A DNA stretch of 64,000 bases from Branchiostoma belcheri. Lineage: Eukaryota > Chordata > Leptocardii > Amphioxiformes > Branchiostomatidae. The notes below the pieces were generated by a model. That model saw nothing but the letters and a program-made list of their open reading frames with translations, searched no databases and had not been told where the DNA came from. Shown one piece after another: positions 45,900 to 57,904 of the stretch (position 1 is the stretch's first letter; each line of letters begins with the position of its first letter). Where the stretch lies: positions 2,277,481 through 2,341,480 of the forward strand of contig NW_017803943.1 of assembly GCF_001625305.1 (NCBI RefSeq). Reading direction: 5' to 3'. The translations under genes were made by a program, and so were the position numbers.

Positions 45900-48800
45900 A
45901 TGGAGCATTCTAAGTACTCAATCCGGCGCGTCACAACCGGCGTGTACAAGTTGAGATGTTCGCTTATCGGACATTCTATGGACGTCAGGCGGTCGCTGCC
46001 GCTGTCTTTCCCGACGGCGCTGTTGTGACGGCATCCAGAGACCAAACAACGCGACTGTGGGCCCCAAACTCGTACGTATACCCCGATAATGCACCGTCAT
46101 TCTGAGAGTTTCGGTATCCTCCTCATTGTCATCGGAGAAGTGGGGAGGGGGGCGAAACTTTGGGAATGCCTGTCTGTACATATACGACAGGGTGGATTAG
46201 TACTGTTTATGTTAACGTATGATAAACAGCTGTTTTTAGCTTCTGTTACAGTTGATCCAGTTCAGGCCTCTGTCTAGTGCTCTTCTTATATCTTTGTCAG
46301 TGCTCTTAATTTGTGACAAACTTTGCATGTCATGATTGCCATCATAGCTGTGTTAGACTTTGACAAGATAAGAACAAACATTATACTATCATATAACGTT
46401 ATGATATAGTTATGTTTTGGTAGTAGCAAAATGAAACTTGGAATGAGCAATGCTATTTTTAGAAGTAAAACATCACATCCTTAAATCCCAAGGGATATAT
46501 GTTAGGGATATAATATAACATAATGGCCTTGGCCTGTATATAGGACATTTTTCCACTACTAGTACTAGTATTGACAGGCAGACCCGCCCTAACCCTGAGA
46601 TGATCCTGTAAACTAAGACCTCAAGTTATTGACATTTCTAACTGACTATCAAAAGAAATCTAAAGTGAAAAGAAAAAAAAAATTATTTGAAATTTTGAAT
46701 GATATACCTGCACCTCCTGTCAGTAAGAAATTTTCACTTTTGGGTGCATAATTTAACCAAAGACATTTATATATATAGCATCCTTGATTTAACAGAAACT
46801 TCCTGACTTGTGTTTCAGTGAAGATAACAGCTTTATGGAGGCCCATGTGATGACAGGACACAGTAACTTCATCTCCAGTGTCTGCCTCCTGCCTCCTTCT
46901 GATGACTACCCTCACGGACTGGTGGTAACCGGTAGCAACGACCACAACATCCACATGTACAGTCTGGAGTCCCCAGAACCAGTCTACAAACTTACCGGAC
47001 ATAAGAACACAGGTAAGCCAAAAAACAGTTACTCAAGCAACTGGATATGATTTTGGAAACGGTCAGACGTTTCAGGTAGCATCCACTACCTTTTGTCAGT
47101 GACACTGGAGAATTGTCAGAAAAGCTGACGAAAAGTAAGCCGTATCTTTTTACCTGGATGTCTAACCTTCACCGACAAAACATTATAGTATATCTACTTC
47201 TCACAAGTTTGAAATGTCTGACTTCTTGTTGCAGTTTGCTCTCTGGCAGCGGGAAAGTTTGGGACCCTCCTGAGTGGTTCCTGGGACAAGACTGCTCGCG
47301 TGTGGCTGAAGGTAGTAGAAATGTGTTATATACTAATGTTTTTACATTATACTGTTAACACTTTGTAATGTGAAATGTACAGAAGGCATAATTCAGCCTT
47401 TGGCTGCAACGCCTTTTTTTACCAATAAACCAGTTTTGATTGATTGATTGTTTAGTTGGCTGGTTTGCTGATTGATTGGTTGGTTGGCTGATTGATTGAT
47501 GATTGATTGATTGATTTAAGGACCGGTGCATGATGACTCTGTCGGGACACGAGGCGGCCGTGTGGGCGGTCGCCATCATGCCGGAACACGGGATCATGCT
47601 GACGGGCTCCGCAGACAAGACCATCAAGATGTGGCGGACGGGGAGGTGTGAACAGACTTTCACAGGTCGGTAAACAATAACTGTTGAAATTAATATTAAT
47701 TATCTTTCTATCTCACCTTGTAGACAGTCAATAGATACCCTCAAGGTAATGAGACCACTCCTAAGTTGTATTTGCAGTAACAGTCGTCACATGAGCAATG
47801 TAGTTCAGGAAATGAATCCTCGTATGTTGTTGGTCAATATGTGAACGTATACTGGAACTTGTCCACGTTTCCGCCACACATTACTTCTGGAACAAGTGTT
47901 ATTTTTGTCCAATGATTATCTGCACTGTACCTGACTCTGCTTTCTTCTGTGTTTTTCTGAAGAAATCATGAGGACAAGTTGTCATCTTGTATTCTCAACA
48001 TCAATAGCTTGTTTTAAAAAAGTTTTTTGATATATTTTCCAGGACATGAAGACTGTGTGAGGAGTCTAGCTGTAGTTTCCAACGTGGAGTTTCTGTCAGC
48101 CAGTAATGACGGGTCTATCCGCCGCTGGTTAACAACAGGAGAATGTACACAGGTTAGTAGCACATTGATATTGCAAAGATGTATCTGAATCAGATGCTAA
48201 CTTTCCTATTGGCAAAGCAGCTCCTATATCGGCTGCTGAAATGATAGCACATTGATATCAGAAAGTAGTATCTGAATCAGACACTAACTTTAATTTCCTG
48301 TAGCTAAATCAGCTGCTGAATTGGCTACATTGATATTATAAAAAAAAAAAAGAATCTAAATCAGACACTAGCTTTACCCAAATCAGTTCTGGAATGCTAA
48401 ATCTGCTGCTAGGTTTAGAATGGTCACAAAGGAAAGTCCAGGACAACTATGAATTGTTGTCACTATGCCTCGGACTCGGATGTTAAGGCAAAAAGTCCAA
48501 GTATTTCAGAATCTATTGTACACAAACAATTGTAAATCTGAATTACATGTAACATTATTGGTTCCCATGTTACTTGAATGTTTTTGTCCACTCCAGGTTT
48601 ACTACGGCCACACCAACTATGTGTACTCCCTGGCCATGTTGCCGAACGGTCAGGACTTTGTGACATCAGGAGAGGACCGGACTGTGCGTGTGTGGAAGGG
48701 TGGGGAGTGTATACAGACCATCACTCTACAGGCTCAGTCTGTCTGGTCTGTGGCATGTTTAAGTAATGGTGACATCGCTGTAGGAGCCAGGTAAGTCTTG

Positions 48801-51800
48801 TAAAAGTACAGAATTCTGATCTTGACTTTGACTATGTGTGTATCACGTACTAAGTCTAGGAACCAAGAATATACTACTCACTAGTAAATCTTTTTTAAAA
48901 CATGACCAAAATGCACTTTTTGTTAAAGAAAAATAAAATAAAAGTCATCACTTATTCAGTGTTATATTGCAGTTTCTAAAATACATGCCTGTACAAAATT
49001 GGCACAGGTGCCAAAAATGTGCCTTTTTAGTTTTAAAAATGCCACAAATTCAGGCTGTCCTCAATTGGTATGGCTCTACATTAAACCATAATGTGTATGC
49101 CAAATTTTGTCCTTATTTCTATTGTATTTTATTGGTTTAGCTCTGACAAATATAGAGAAAAGGCCTGCCCAACTAGCCACTGGCTGTAGTATTACAAAAG
49201 GCTACCCCTAGCGAAGAGAGCTGGACATTATCATCAGTCATTTTTGTCCCTCAAACACAGTGACAATGTGACCAGGGTGTTCACCTGTGCTCCTGAGAGG
49301 TACGCCAGTCCCGAGGAGATCAAAGAGTTTGAGGAGCAGGTGGCGTCATCGACCATCCCCGCCAAGGCAGCGTCTGACATGGACGGCATTAATATTAATG
49401 AGCTGCCGGGCAAGGAGGACCTACAGAATCCAGGTAGGGCAAAGGTTATTCCAACAACTTAGCTGACAAACTAGTTGCTGTAACTTGGACATCTAAAATT
49501 AAAGTAACTGAGGAATTAAAAAAAAGGATGAAGAGACTTGGTGAAATCTAGCTGCTCTAGACACATTGTTACATATATGTACCAAAGTTGTTTTCGTACG
49601 TCTGCAAAAATACCAAAAGTGACGTGTCAGGTAGCATCCACTACCTTTCATCAGTGACACTGAAGAATTCTCGAAAAGCAGGTTTATAGGCTCAAACTAT
49701 TGATCAATATCCAAATAAGTGAGGACAAATTTTTTCATAGTCCAAAAGGAGTGGATTGTGTAAATGTAGTAGATGCTACCTGAAATGTCTGACTCGTTTC
49801 CAAAATCATATCCACTTGCTCGAGTTCTTTGGCGTATCTTATTACCTGGATGTCTAACCTTCACCAACAAAGTGATCTCTGTAATGTTTTGTCCTGTGTA
49901 GGAAAGAAAGAAGGACAGACAAAGCTGGTGAGGTCTGGCATGACTGTGGAGGCGTATCAGTGGAGCATGGCCCAGCAGGAGTGGACTAAGATCGGGGATG
50001 TGGTGGGGTCAGACGAGGGGTCAGGGGGCACCGGAGAGAAGGTCTGGTATGAGGGGAAGGTAAGTCTCATAAAGTTTCAAAATCTCAAAGTCTTAGTGAT
50101 TTGGAAGTCTTTTCAATCTGGAATGGAAGTATTGTTTTTTGGTCATGGTAATTGATAGTTTGTGTGTCTGTATTGGGTCCTGGGGAATTGAGTCATTTCA
50201 ACTTCCACCGCCTAAAACTACTTAACATGAACCCACAGGATAGAGGCAAATGGCATCAAGCCTCAGCATCAGTGTGCAAGCATGTCTAACCTTTCAAATA
50301 CTGGAACAACAGAGGTTTAAACTGGATATTGAGAGTGAGTGTGAGATTCACTGGAGTGATGATGTCGTGAAGTGGTTTGGGGTGAGCAGGAATGTGTGAG
50401 GGGAAATTTCAAGTTTGAAAACTCTAATTTCTAATTTCATCAAATGAATTTAAAGATGTTTTTACTTCTTCTTCTCTTACTAGGAGTATGATCACGTGTT
50501 CACAGTGGACCTAGATGATGGCAGGCCCAAGCTGAAGCTACCCTATAACCTGTCAGATGACCCCTGGCTGGCAGCTCACAACTTTCTGGAGAAGAATGAG
50601 TTAAGTCAGCTGTACTTGGACCAGGTGGCCAAGTTTATCTTAGAGAACACCAAGGGCATGACAGTCGGGCCTGCACCCGACACACAACAGTATGCAGATC
50701 CCTTCACAGGTGTGTGTGTTGTCACTTAAAAAAAATTTTTTTAACAAAGACTAATAAAACATGGACATTTCCTCAGCTTTTGCAGAGACAACTAGATTCC
50801 TCAGTAGGAAACCATTGCTAGACTATAGCCCCCAAAGTTTATACCAATGTACTAATTTCTAGGAGTCCATGCTGGTATGCACTGCGGGTATGGATTTACC
50901 AATATACTAGTATTCCATTTATTTCACCCCAGTCCAAGTTATCAAGGAATCATTGGGTTGTTCAAGGGATATAAACCCTTAGACCTGCACCCTTATTACA
51001 ACAAAATATCCTGTATGTACCCATTTTAACATCCCATACTGGTAAGGTACTGTCTTATGCATTGAGACAGTCATAAGTTTTGCAGCATCTCACCTGATAT
51101 GTCATTGTCGATGTGCTGTTTTCTTCCATCCCAGGTGCGAACCGCTACGTCCCAGGGTCAGCTGCACCAGCTGATGTACCACAGCAAGGTCAGGGGTCAA
51201 CACTGGGCAGTGACCCCTTCACAGGTCAGATACATCAGTACTGAAATAATATCTGAACTTTGAATTTTGAAGATTGCTATAAAGAGGGATTCAATTGTGT
51301 CTTTTTCTGAATGGATGACAAGGTCCTTTCGCGATGTACTTTTCCTTTTCTTTTACTGATGACTCGATTGATTGGTTTATTAAGAACTCAAATAATCTGT
51401 CAGTCGATTGACTGAATTGGTGTCAGATCTACAATGTACATCAATATAAAAATCCATGAAGTGTTGAATAAAAAGTTGAAACATATTTTACAACAATTAC
51501 AAGAGCAGGCATTCGGTGATGCAAAACCTTTTAGCATATAGTAACATGTAAAATGTTTCAAATTCTTCTTGTTCGATACAGGAGGTGGTCGTTACATCCC
51601 ATCCTACGCTGCCAGAGACATGCAGGACAACCCTCCACCCCAAGTGCCTCCGCCCTCCAACCCCTACTTCCCCAGGGTCACCCCTCTGCTGTTTGAACAG
51701 GCAAATCCTGAGGCTATCCTTGGTTAGTAGTTCATCATCATAGAAGGTTATTACGCACAAAGGTCAGGGTTCTAGCTAGTGCAAAGTAGCGTAGGGGCCC

Positions 51801-53637
51801 CCTACGCTATAATTTTGACCCCCTATGCTAAAATTTCCTCCCCTACGCTATAATTTTGACCCACTACGCTATAAATTTACCCCCATATGCTAATTTTCAA
51901 TACAGCATAGGGGCATGGTGACAGTATTTCTTTGTTCAAGAATGCCAGATCAAATGTGAAAAATTACCAATTAAGGATACAGTAGTACATACCTTAGAAA
52001 TCACATTTTGTCCCTTTGGGTATCCCTGAAATGGCCTCTTTTTAAGCTCAAATTTTTAAAAACTCTGCTTCGCTCCCTCTTCATGCGGCCAGTGCCACTA
52101 CGCTAAAATTAAATCCTAGCTAGAACCCTGAAGGTTGTTATAGAACTTGTAATTTTAGACATCCAAGAATACACGAATGTATATTGTTCTCTGTATGCAG
52201 CATATCTACATGTATTTATCAACAAAAGCAATTTTTCTGTTTTGAGTTTGATGTGAGAAGGCTGCTATCCTTTCTGATATACATGTGTATATGATTGCTG
52301 TCATTTCTGATCTGTATTAATGCACTTTGTGCTTATTTTTGTCCACAATACTATGTATCCAGGAAGGATCTGGATTTTCTGAAAAAGCAGTTTAACTTAT
52401 AAGTTTAATATTTTTTGTATATTTTCATTTCATTTGTTACATGGTTCACTTTTATAATTCCAGGCAAGATTAAGGAGTTCAACAGTCAGGTGCCAGCAGA
52501 AATGCAACTGGATGAAACCGGTTTGGACCAGATCAACCAGCTGCTGGCAGTGACGACCAATCAGCAACAAGCAGCGCCCACGGCCATGCAGATGGACACT
52601 CTGTGGAAGATCGTGCAGTGGCCCAAAGGTAACATCACAAATTAAGTTTAAGCTATGCTTTAAGACCATATGACACCAATAACACTAAAACACAAGAGTT
52701 CCTGAAAATAGTAAAACATGATAGGTATGATTCAATTAACGAAGACGTTTAGACCAAAAATGCATGTGTACACAATTCTAATGTTAGGGAACATTGAATC
52801 TTGCAAATCATCTTTGGAGTTCTTGATTTCTGCTGCCAAGTAAATTCTGCCATTCATAACACAGTGAGCATGATGGTTGATTCAGAACCTGGCACCTGAA
52901 AAATGTTCTTTTGAGAGGCAAACAAAAGCAAACATCTAATTTAATAACTTACAATTGTATATAGTTATGATAGTTATGTATAGTTTGCTTCATGAAAAAA
53001 TATTATTTTGAGCTTTTGTGCTGAGTGATTCTCCTTAATGTCATTTTGTCATCCTCTTTTCCCAGACGTTGTGTTCCCGGCTCTGGACATCCTCCGGCTG
53101 GCCCTCCGCCACCCCGACGTCAACCAGCACTTCTGCAACTCCAAGGACGGGCCGCAGTTCCTCCAACACCTCCGCACCTTCCTCTCACCTGACTCCCCGC
53201 CAGCCAATCAGATGCTCGCCCTGCGAGCCGTGTGCAACATGTTCGCCCAGCCTGTGGGGAAGGGTCTCGCCATATCCCAGCATGCCTCTATTCTGGCCAC
53301 AACCTTAGACTGCAGCGCCAGTGCCAACAAGAACGTCCGTATCGCTATGGCGACAATCCTGCTGAACTACGCGGCCGTGATCCAGGATCCGGAGGACATA
53401 GAGGGGAAATCTCAGTGTCTGTCAGCCGTGGCAACACTGCTGGACAGAGAGCAGGTCAACGAGGCTTGTTTTCGTCTCCTCGTGGCGTTGGGTTCCTTAA
53501 TGGTTGGCGATGACAACGCTATTGCGCTCGCACGATCTCTGGAGTTGGTTCCCGTTGTGGCCAGGAAAAGGGGAATCACAGAGGCACCGAAAGTGGGAGA
53601 GTGTGCCAGATTTGTACACCAATTGTTGGAGGGATAA
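45900..53637 (+). CDS. PLAA: Phospholipase A2-activating protein (ubiquitin-binding WD40 protein)
   Basis: Thirteen exons: 45900-46071, 46819-47012, 47235-47311, 47521-47665, 48043-48152, 48597-48790, 49261-49433, 49902-50059, 50484-50709, 51135-51224, 51582-51722, 52464-52628, 53066-53637. About 805 residues, human 795. Exons 1-7 encode the WD40 propeller ([63 protein letters not shown]); exons 8-9 the PFU ubiquitin-binding domain ([39 protein letters not shown]); exons 9-11 a linker with repeated DPFTG and GGGRYIP; exons 12-13 the PUL domain that binds p97/VCP ([28 protein letters not shown]). PLAA (yeast Doa1/Ufd3) works with p97 in ubiquitin-dependent sorting and organelle turnover. Exon 1 needs one extra base near 45980 to join GHSMDVR to [10 protein letters not shown] in frame. 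Confidence 0.96.
47433..47518. repeat. (TGAT)n / (TTGG)n microsatellite
   Basis: TGATTGATTGAT and GGTTGGTTGGCTG tracts in PLAA intron 3, ending directly at the exon 4 acceptor (47520). The polypyrimidine tract of this acceptor is therefore poor and made of the repeat. Confidence 0.85.
49595..49865. repeat. Foldback repeat, CAGGTAGCATCC family, most complete copy
   Basis: Left arm GTCAGGTAGCATCCACTACC at 49626; right arm, inverted, TAGTAGATGCTACCTGAAATG at 49771; the tail CCAAAATCATATCCACTTGCTCG ... ATTACCTGGATGTCTAACCTTCACC follows. It lies in PLAA intron 7 before exon 8. A second PLAA copy is at 47015-47175 in intron 2. Confidence 0.65.
51765..52130. mobile_element. Inverted-repeat element with CAGGGTTCTAGCTAG ends
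   Basis: 366-bp element in PLAA intron 11 with perfect 15-bp inverted ends and an apparent 5-bp flanking duplication AAGGT (51760-51764 and 52131-52135). Its left part holds about four short subrepeats of CCCCTACGCTATAATTTTGA. The CAGGG start resembles hAT ends, but hAT elements make 8-bp duplications, so the superfamily is open. Non-coding. Confidence 0.75.
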
Positions 53638-54600
53638 GAATAGAAATTTAGAGTAGAATTATACAAAAGGTACATTTTGCAATTTTATGTGCCTAGTTCT
53701 GTAACTCATCACTTCAGGATAGATATCAAATTGTTCCAGCTTCTTGTGTATTATATATTTTCCCCTAAATACAGCAAGTTAAATTTTGATCCTCATACAA
53801 CCCTCAAAGAACTGTCCTGAATATTCGACTTTTGGTGAAAATTAATACAGCAGTGACATATTTTACTGAAAAACTTGCAAGTTAATCAAATATCTACATA
53901 CAAGGCTCAAAACACATGTACCACCAGCATATGCATGCAGTTGGAGCTGTGCAGGTATTTTTGATGTCTGCTTGCACCTAACCTGTACTGGTCCATGTAC
54001 TGGGTATATGCAGGTTATTTAGTGCAGGTAAAATTGGGGCTATGCAGATATTTCTGATGGCTACCTGCACCTAACCTGCACTGGTCCATGTACTGGGTAT
54101 ATGCAGGTTATTTAGTGCAGGTAAAATTGGAGCTGTGCAGGTATTTCTGATGTCTGCCTGCACCTAACCTGTACTGGTCCATGTACTGGGTTTGATTATC
54201 TGCATTGACTGTTACCTGTAACTATTGAGTATGGAAGAAATAATGGCAACAATTTTAGTATGATCCCTACTTCCTAAATTCTGAGGGGTGTAGGTATTTT
54301 GTGCCCTGATATGTAATATATTGCCATAGAAGATTTTCATTGTCATCAGAAGATGTCACCCAATCTTTCATTCTTACTTTGACATTATGTACTTGTGACA
54401 TGTATTAAAGAATTCTTGTACACATAAATGTAGCAGAAGGATAGTGGAATTAAGAATTGTACAAAATTGCAGAAATATTGGCTTATATCAGCATTCTAAC
54501 CTTTGAAATGTTATTCATGAAAATGTTATCGAACAGGGCTATATGGCAGAAACTACTGCTGGGTTTTTGTAAGAAATAAAGAGTTGTCACAAATGTTGAG
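53638..54600 (+). other. Probable 3' UTR of PLAA, including a dispersed repeat
   Basis: The stop codon is at 53635-53637 and an AATAAA at 54575-54580 is the best poly(A) candidate. In between, 53925-54310 is the third copy of the family seen at 10865 and 18740, here with about three ~103-bp internal units (GCAGGTTATTTAGTGCAGG at 54010 and 54113; GTGCAGGTATTT.TGATG repeated). Confidence 0.5.
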
Positions 54601-55094
54601 AAGTTCAGTTTTTGATCAATTTAAAATACTAGTATTACTTTTGTCTAGACTCTGTATTTAACTTCTTTCCCTTGATAGTGGGAATATTGTATAACAAACA
54701 CACACACACACAATCAAGCATTATCGGTTCAGGCATTTATCAGTGAGGGCCTTTATCACTAAGTGCCTGTTCTTCCCAAATACAAGAGCTACCTGCCATC
54801 TAAAATTCATGACCTTAGCATGTCCAGATCGCGAGATAGCAAAACTGGAAGTTCTGCTGCAGTACCAAGGGAAGCAACTAGGGTGCCCAAAATGTAGTCA
54901 TTCACTCCCTACTGAGGCACCAAGTATGAAACCAATCCATCCAGCCATTCTTGGGTTATCAAAAGTTGACAAAACCTATTTCCCTAGGGAATGCATTTGA
55001 GGAATTTTTTGAATATTTTCAACTCAATCGCAGTAACTTGGTCTGGCCTAAATAGAGACACTTGTCTACTGTTTTTGTTTCTTCTGACATCCTC

Positions 55095-55495
55095 AGAAAA
55101 TATATGTGAATAAAAGATGTTGATGAAATAGAGATCCTGTTGATATACAGGCTTCTATGAACAATATACTGTATATATATGTACTAAAACACGTCAATCC
55201 CTCGCTGGGTGTTCTGTGAAACAAAACGTCTAACTACACAATGGCATTTTACATTATAAACCTTGTTAAGCAAGAAATTATACCTGATATTGTGGTAGCC
55301 TGGCCTGGCAGGCACCCAGGTTTTTCCGTAAACCCCATTGTTACTTTTTCTTAATCCTCAGAAAATGTATGTGACTTGATGAAATAAAGATCTTGTTGAT
55401 ATACAGGCTTCGATGTACTATATACTGTATATATGTACTAAAATACATCAATCCCTCGCTTTTCCGTGGGTGTACTGTTGTGTCAGACAAAGCGT
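55095..55495. repeat. Direct repeat of ~135 bases
   Basis: Segments 55095-55230 and 55362-55495 share GATGAAATA.AGATC.TGTTGATATACAGGCTTC.ATG and ACTAAAA.AC.TCAATCCCTCGCT, then ..GGGTGT.CTGT and CA.AACGTC-like ends. Spacing is about 267 bases. Non-coding spacer. Confidence 0.6.
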
Positions 55496-55799
55496 CTTGT
55501 AGTACAGTATTGCGGCCACAACTGCAATACTTAATACATGGAACTGATGGTGAGTTCAGCACCAAGGAGAGGTCCTCACTGGTAATGTCCATTAACAAAT
55601 GGGGGGGGCATCCACAAGCTTGGGGATATTAAGTTATTATTAACACTTGCTGTGGCAGAAGGTATCAGAATCATTAGGTTTGGCACAGAAAATAAGTCGA
55701 AAATTGTGCGGTAAGAATAATTATCTTTGATTGATGACGGAATTGTGATGGATAATTATCAAAAGCAATAATGATTAATCTCAATATCTTTCGCACCCC

Positions 55800-56122
55800 T
55801 ATGTAATTATCTCACATGGTACGGTCCGTTCGACCAGCTGCAGCAGTGTGCCGCACGTTGTCGCGTGGCGTGGTGTGCTTTCATTCTCTCCAACTTTTGC
55901 CAGTTTTGGGGTAAATTTTCGGCTTTTTGTCCGCAAATTATCCGTCTAAAGTGTACAGTATATCGTCTGAACGTTTCCAGGTCGGATTTGTACCATTCTT
56001 TGGATGTTTGAGGGAGAAAATTGGTATTTCCTGGCAGGGCAAGCCGTTCGCGAGGAGAAGAAGCGAAAATGGCGACTACCATGGCGGCGTGGTGCTAGCT
56101 GAAAAAGATTCGTTCTTGCTAG
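55800..56122 (+). promoter_or_regulatory. CpG-rich region with possible first exon
   Basis: CpG content rises here compared with the flanks. On the plus strand a strong donor (CTAG|GTAAGC) is at 56122/56123. Upstream of it, AAAATGGCGACTACCATGG opens a 9-codon frame (56069-56098) that stops in the exon, so this would be a leader exon with an upstream ORF. The gene it would belong to is not identifiable in the window. Confidence 0.35.
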
Positions 56123-56689
56123 GTAAGCCAACAAACTATCTCCTTTAATGTACATGTCTGTACTTCCAACAAACCTGTGGCAACAGACCACGTTATAATT
56201 CGTTATGTTATCCGTTATACTCCGTAGAAATTTGCGTTTTGTGGAACGATATGTCGCACACATTTTGTACTTCGTGGTTGTCTCGTGGTTTTGGGGAACA
56301 CTGAATATATTTCTTCTGCGTTGAGTGGCATTGAAAAAAGCTAGGAGCAAATTTGTTTGCTAAAACTCTTACAAACACGTTTTTTGTTGGAAATTTCCAC
56401 AGTTTGGCCCAGTGGAACACCTTTTGGAACGTACCGCACGTGTGCATAATTAAATCCACTCAACGTTCCCGCCAAAAAATTCGAGTAAATATAAACAAGA
56501 CTTCCCAGGGCTATTATAATTAACTTGGTGCATATGTTATTTACTTCTGAGCACCCGAAATTAAATCTGTGCACAAGTGAAAATACATGTAGTTTAATTT
56601 CGGTTTTGTTGCTGTTTTTTCCTTGCTTTTGAATCAGAGGTTGTAACATCGGTATTTCTTCTTCTTCTTCTTCCATATTACGTGCTTAA

Positions 56690-57040
56690 CCTCAATAGGC
56701 TGAGGACTCCAAGCACGGTACGTAGAAGACGTACACAAGACTGTAATGTTTTTTGATCCACTCACACCGGGAAGATCCCCTACTCTTTTCGATAAGTGTG
56801 GCGGGTTCTTTAGCGTGCTCGAGGTGTGGCTCTCCCCAAACACGGGACCTCCATTTAACGTCCTATCCGAGGGACGTCCCTAACCGAAGCTAGGTACTCA
56901 TTTACACCTGAGTGAAGTGAGGAAAGTCGTGTAAAGTGCCTTTCCCAAGGGCACAAGATCGGTGACATGGGTGGGGATCGAACTCGGGACCTCTAGGTCC
57001 TGAGCCGAACGCGCTATCGCTGCGCCACACGACCCCACGA
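56690..57040 (-). mobile_element. Full-length tRNA-derived SINE
   Basis: The best preserved copy. On the minus strand it starts GGTCGTGTGGCGCAGCGATA (box-A-like TGGCGCAGCG), has GAGGTCCCGAGTTCGATCCC (box B), CTTGTGCCCTTGGGAAAGGC, a TTCACTCAGGTGTAAATGAG body and a tail with CTAAAGAACCCGCCACAC and CCGGTGTGAGTGGATC. Least diverged of the copies, so likely the youngest. Confidence 0.8.
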
Positions 57041-57729
57041 TTTTACTGGATTTTATACTTAATTGCCAAAGTATATCAGTTATTGATATATAATTGTATG
57101 AAGCAGTCACTGTCACAGTGTGCTTGTGCAGATTTGATTTTGAGGATCAACTAGTATGCAATCTTGGTCCTTATTGTATCATTTATAGTATGTTTTAGTA
57201 CTTTGTCTCTCTCTTGTTTAATTGTACGCAACTGTGACCGCCATTTTTGTGGCTTACTAGTATGTATTTGTTATGTGAAAGTGTAGTTTTTAATACAAGT
57301 ACACAATTCAATAAACAAATCACTATAGAAACCTTTTTCCTCATGTAAGGAAGAATTCAATAGGACGTATTCACATGACGTCATCACCCTTGCCCCCCGT
57401 GCGCCGCCATGTTGAGGTACATCCCCAACCCAGCAGTGTTTTGCCAAGAAAGTCCATTGAAATTGTTACTTATGTGTATTTGTCTTCGTCAAAAAGACTA
57501 TGGAATTGGTCTGTTTTTTGTGGGAGACTGTGGATTTAGCGGCATAACAATAATTAGGCGTGGTTCGATGTTCATAACTTTTGGCAGGCAGGTCAAGTAA
57601 AATTGGGGTTTTGATGTTGGGACTAAAGTTGAATGTGGTTTATACAAAGTTGTATGTTGTGTGACATAATTTCTTGCTAGGCCAATTGCTGTTTTCTATA
57701 CACTGACTTTTGTTTCTCCCATTTTCGAG

Positions 57730-57810
57730 ATGGGGACCCGAAGCCTGGTCTGAGCGGAAGGAAGAACCAAACCTTTATGGACAGAGCTGTGTGAAAGAAG
57801 ATGGGGAGGT
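57730..57810 (+). other. Possible exon
   Basis: A pyrimidine-rich run ending CCCATTTTCGAG precedes 57730, and GTGAGT follows at 57811. One frame is open across the 81 bases (WGPEAWSERKEEPNLYGQ...). I recognise no family. It could belong with the candidate leader exon at 56122, but phases cannot be tested. Confidence 0.2.
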
Positions 57811-57904
57811 GTGAGTATGGTTTCTTTATTGACACGAGACAGGTACACACACTTGCACTCGCATTTCTCTCTTTTGGCAAGTTCAGTCTATGCCTTTTTT
57901 CATT

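Noticed and set aside
54743-55000. 85-residue plus-strand frame after PLAA
   Set aside because: No family resemblance; lies in repeat-rich spacer without splice or promoter signals.
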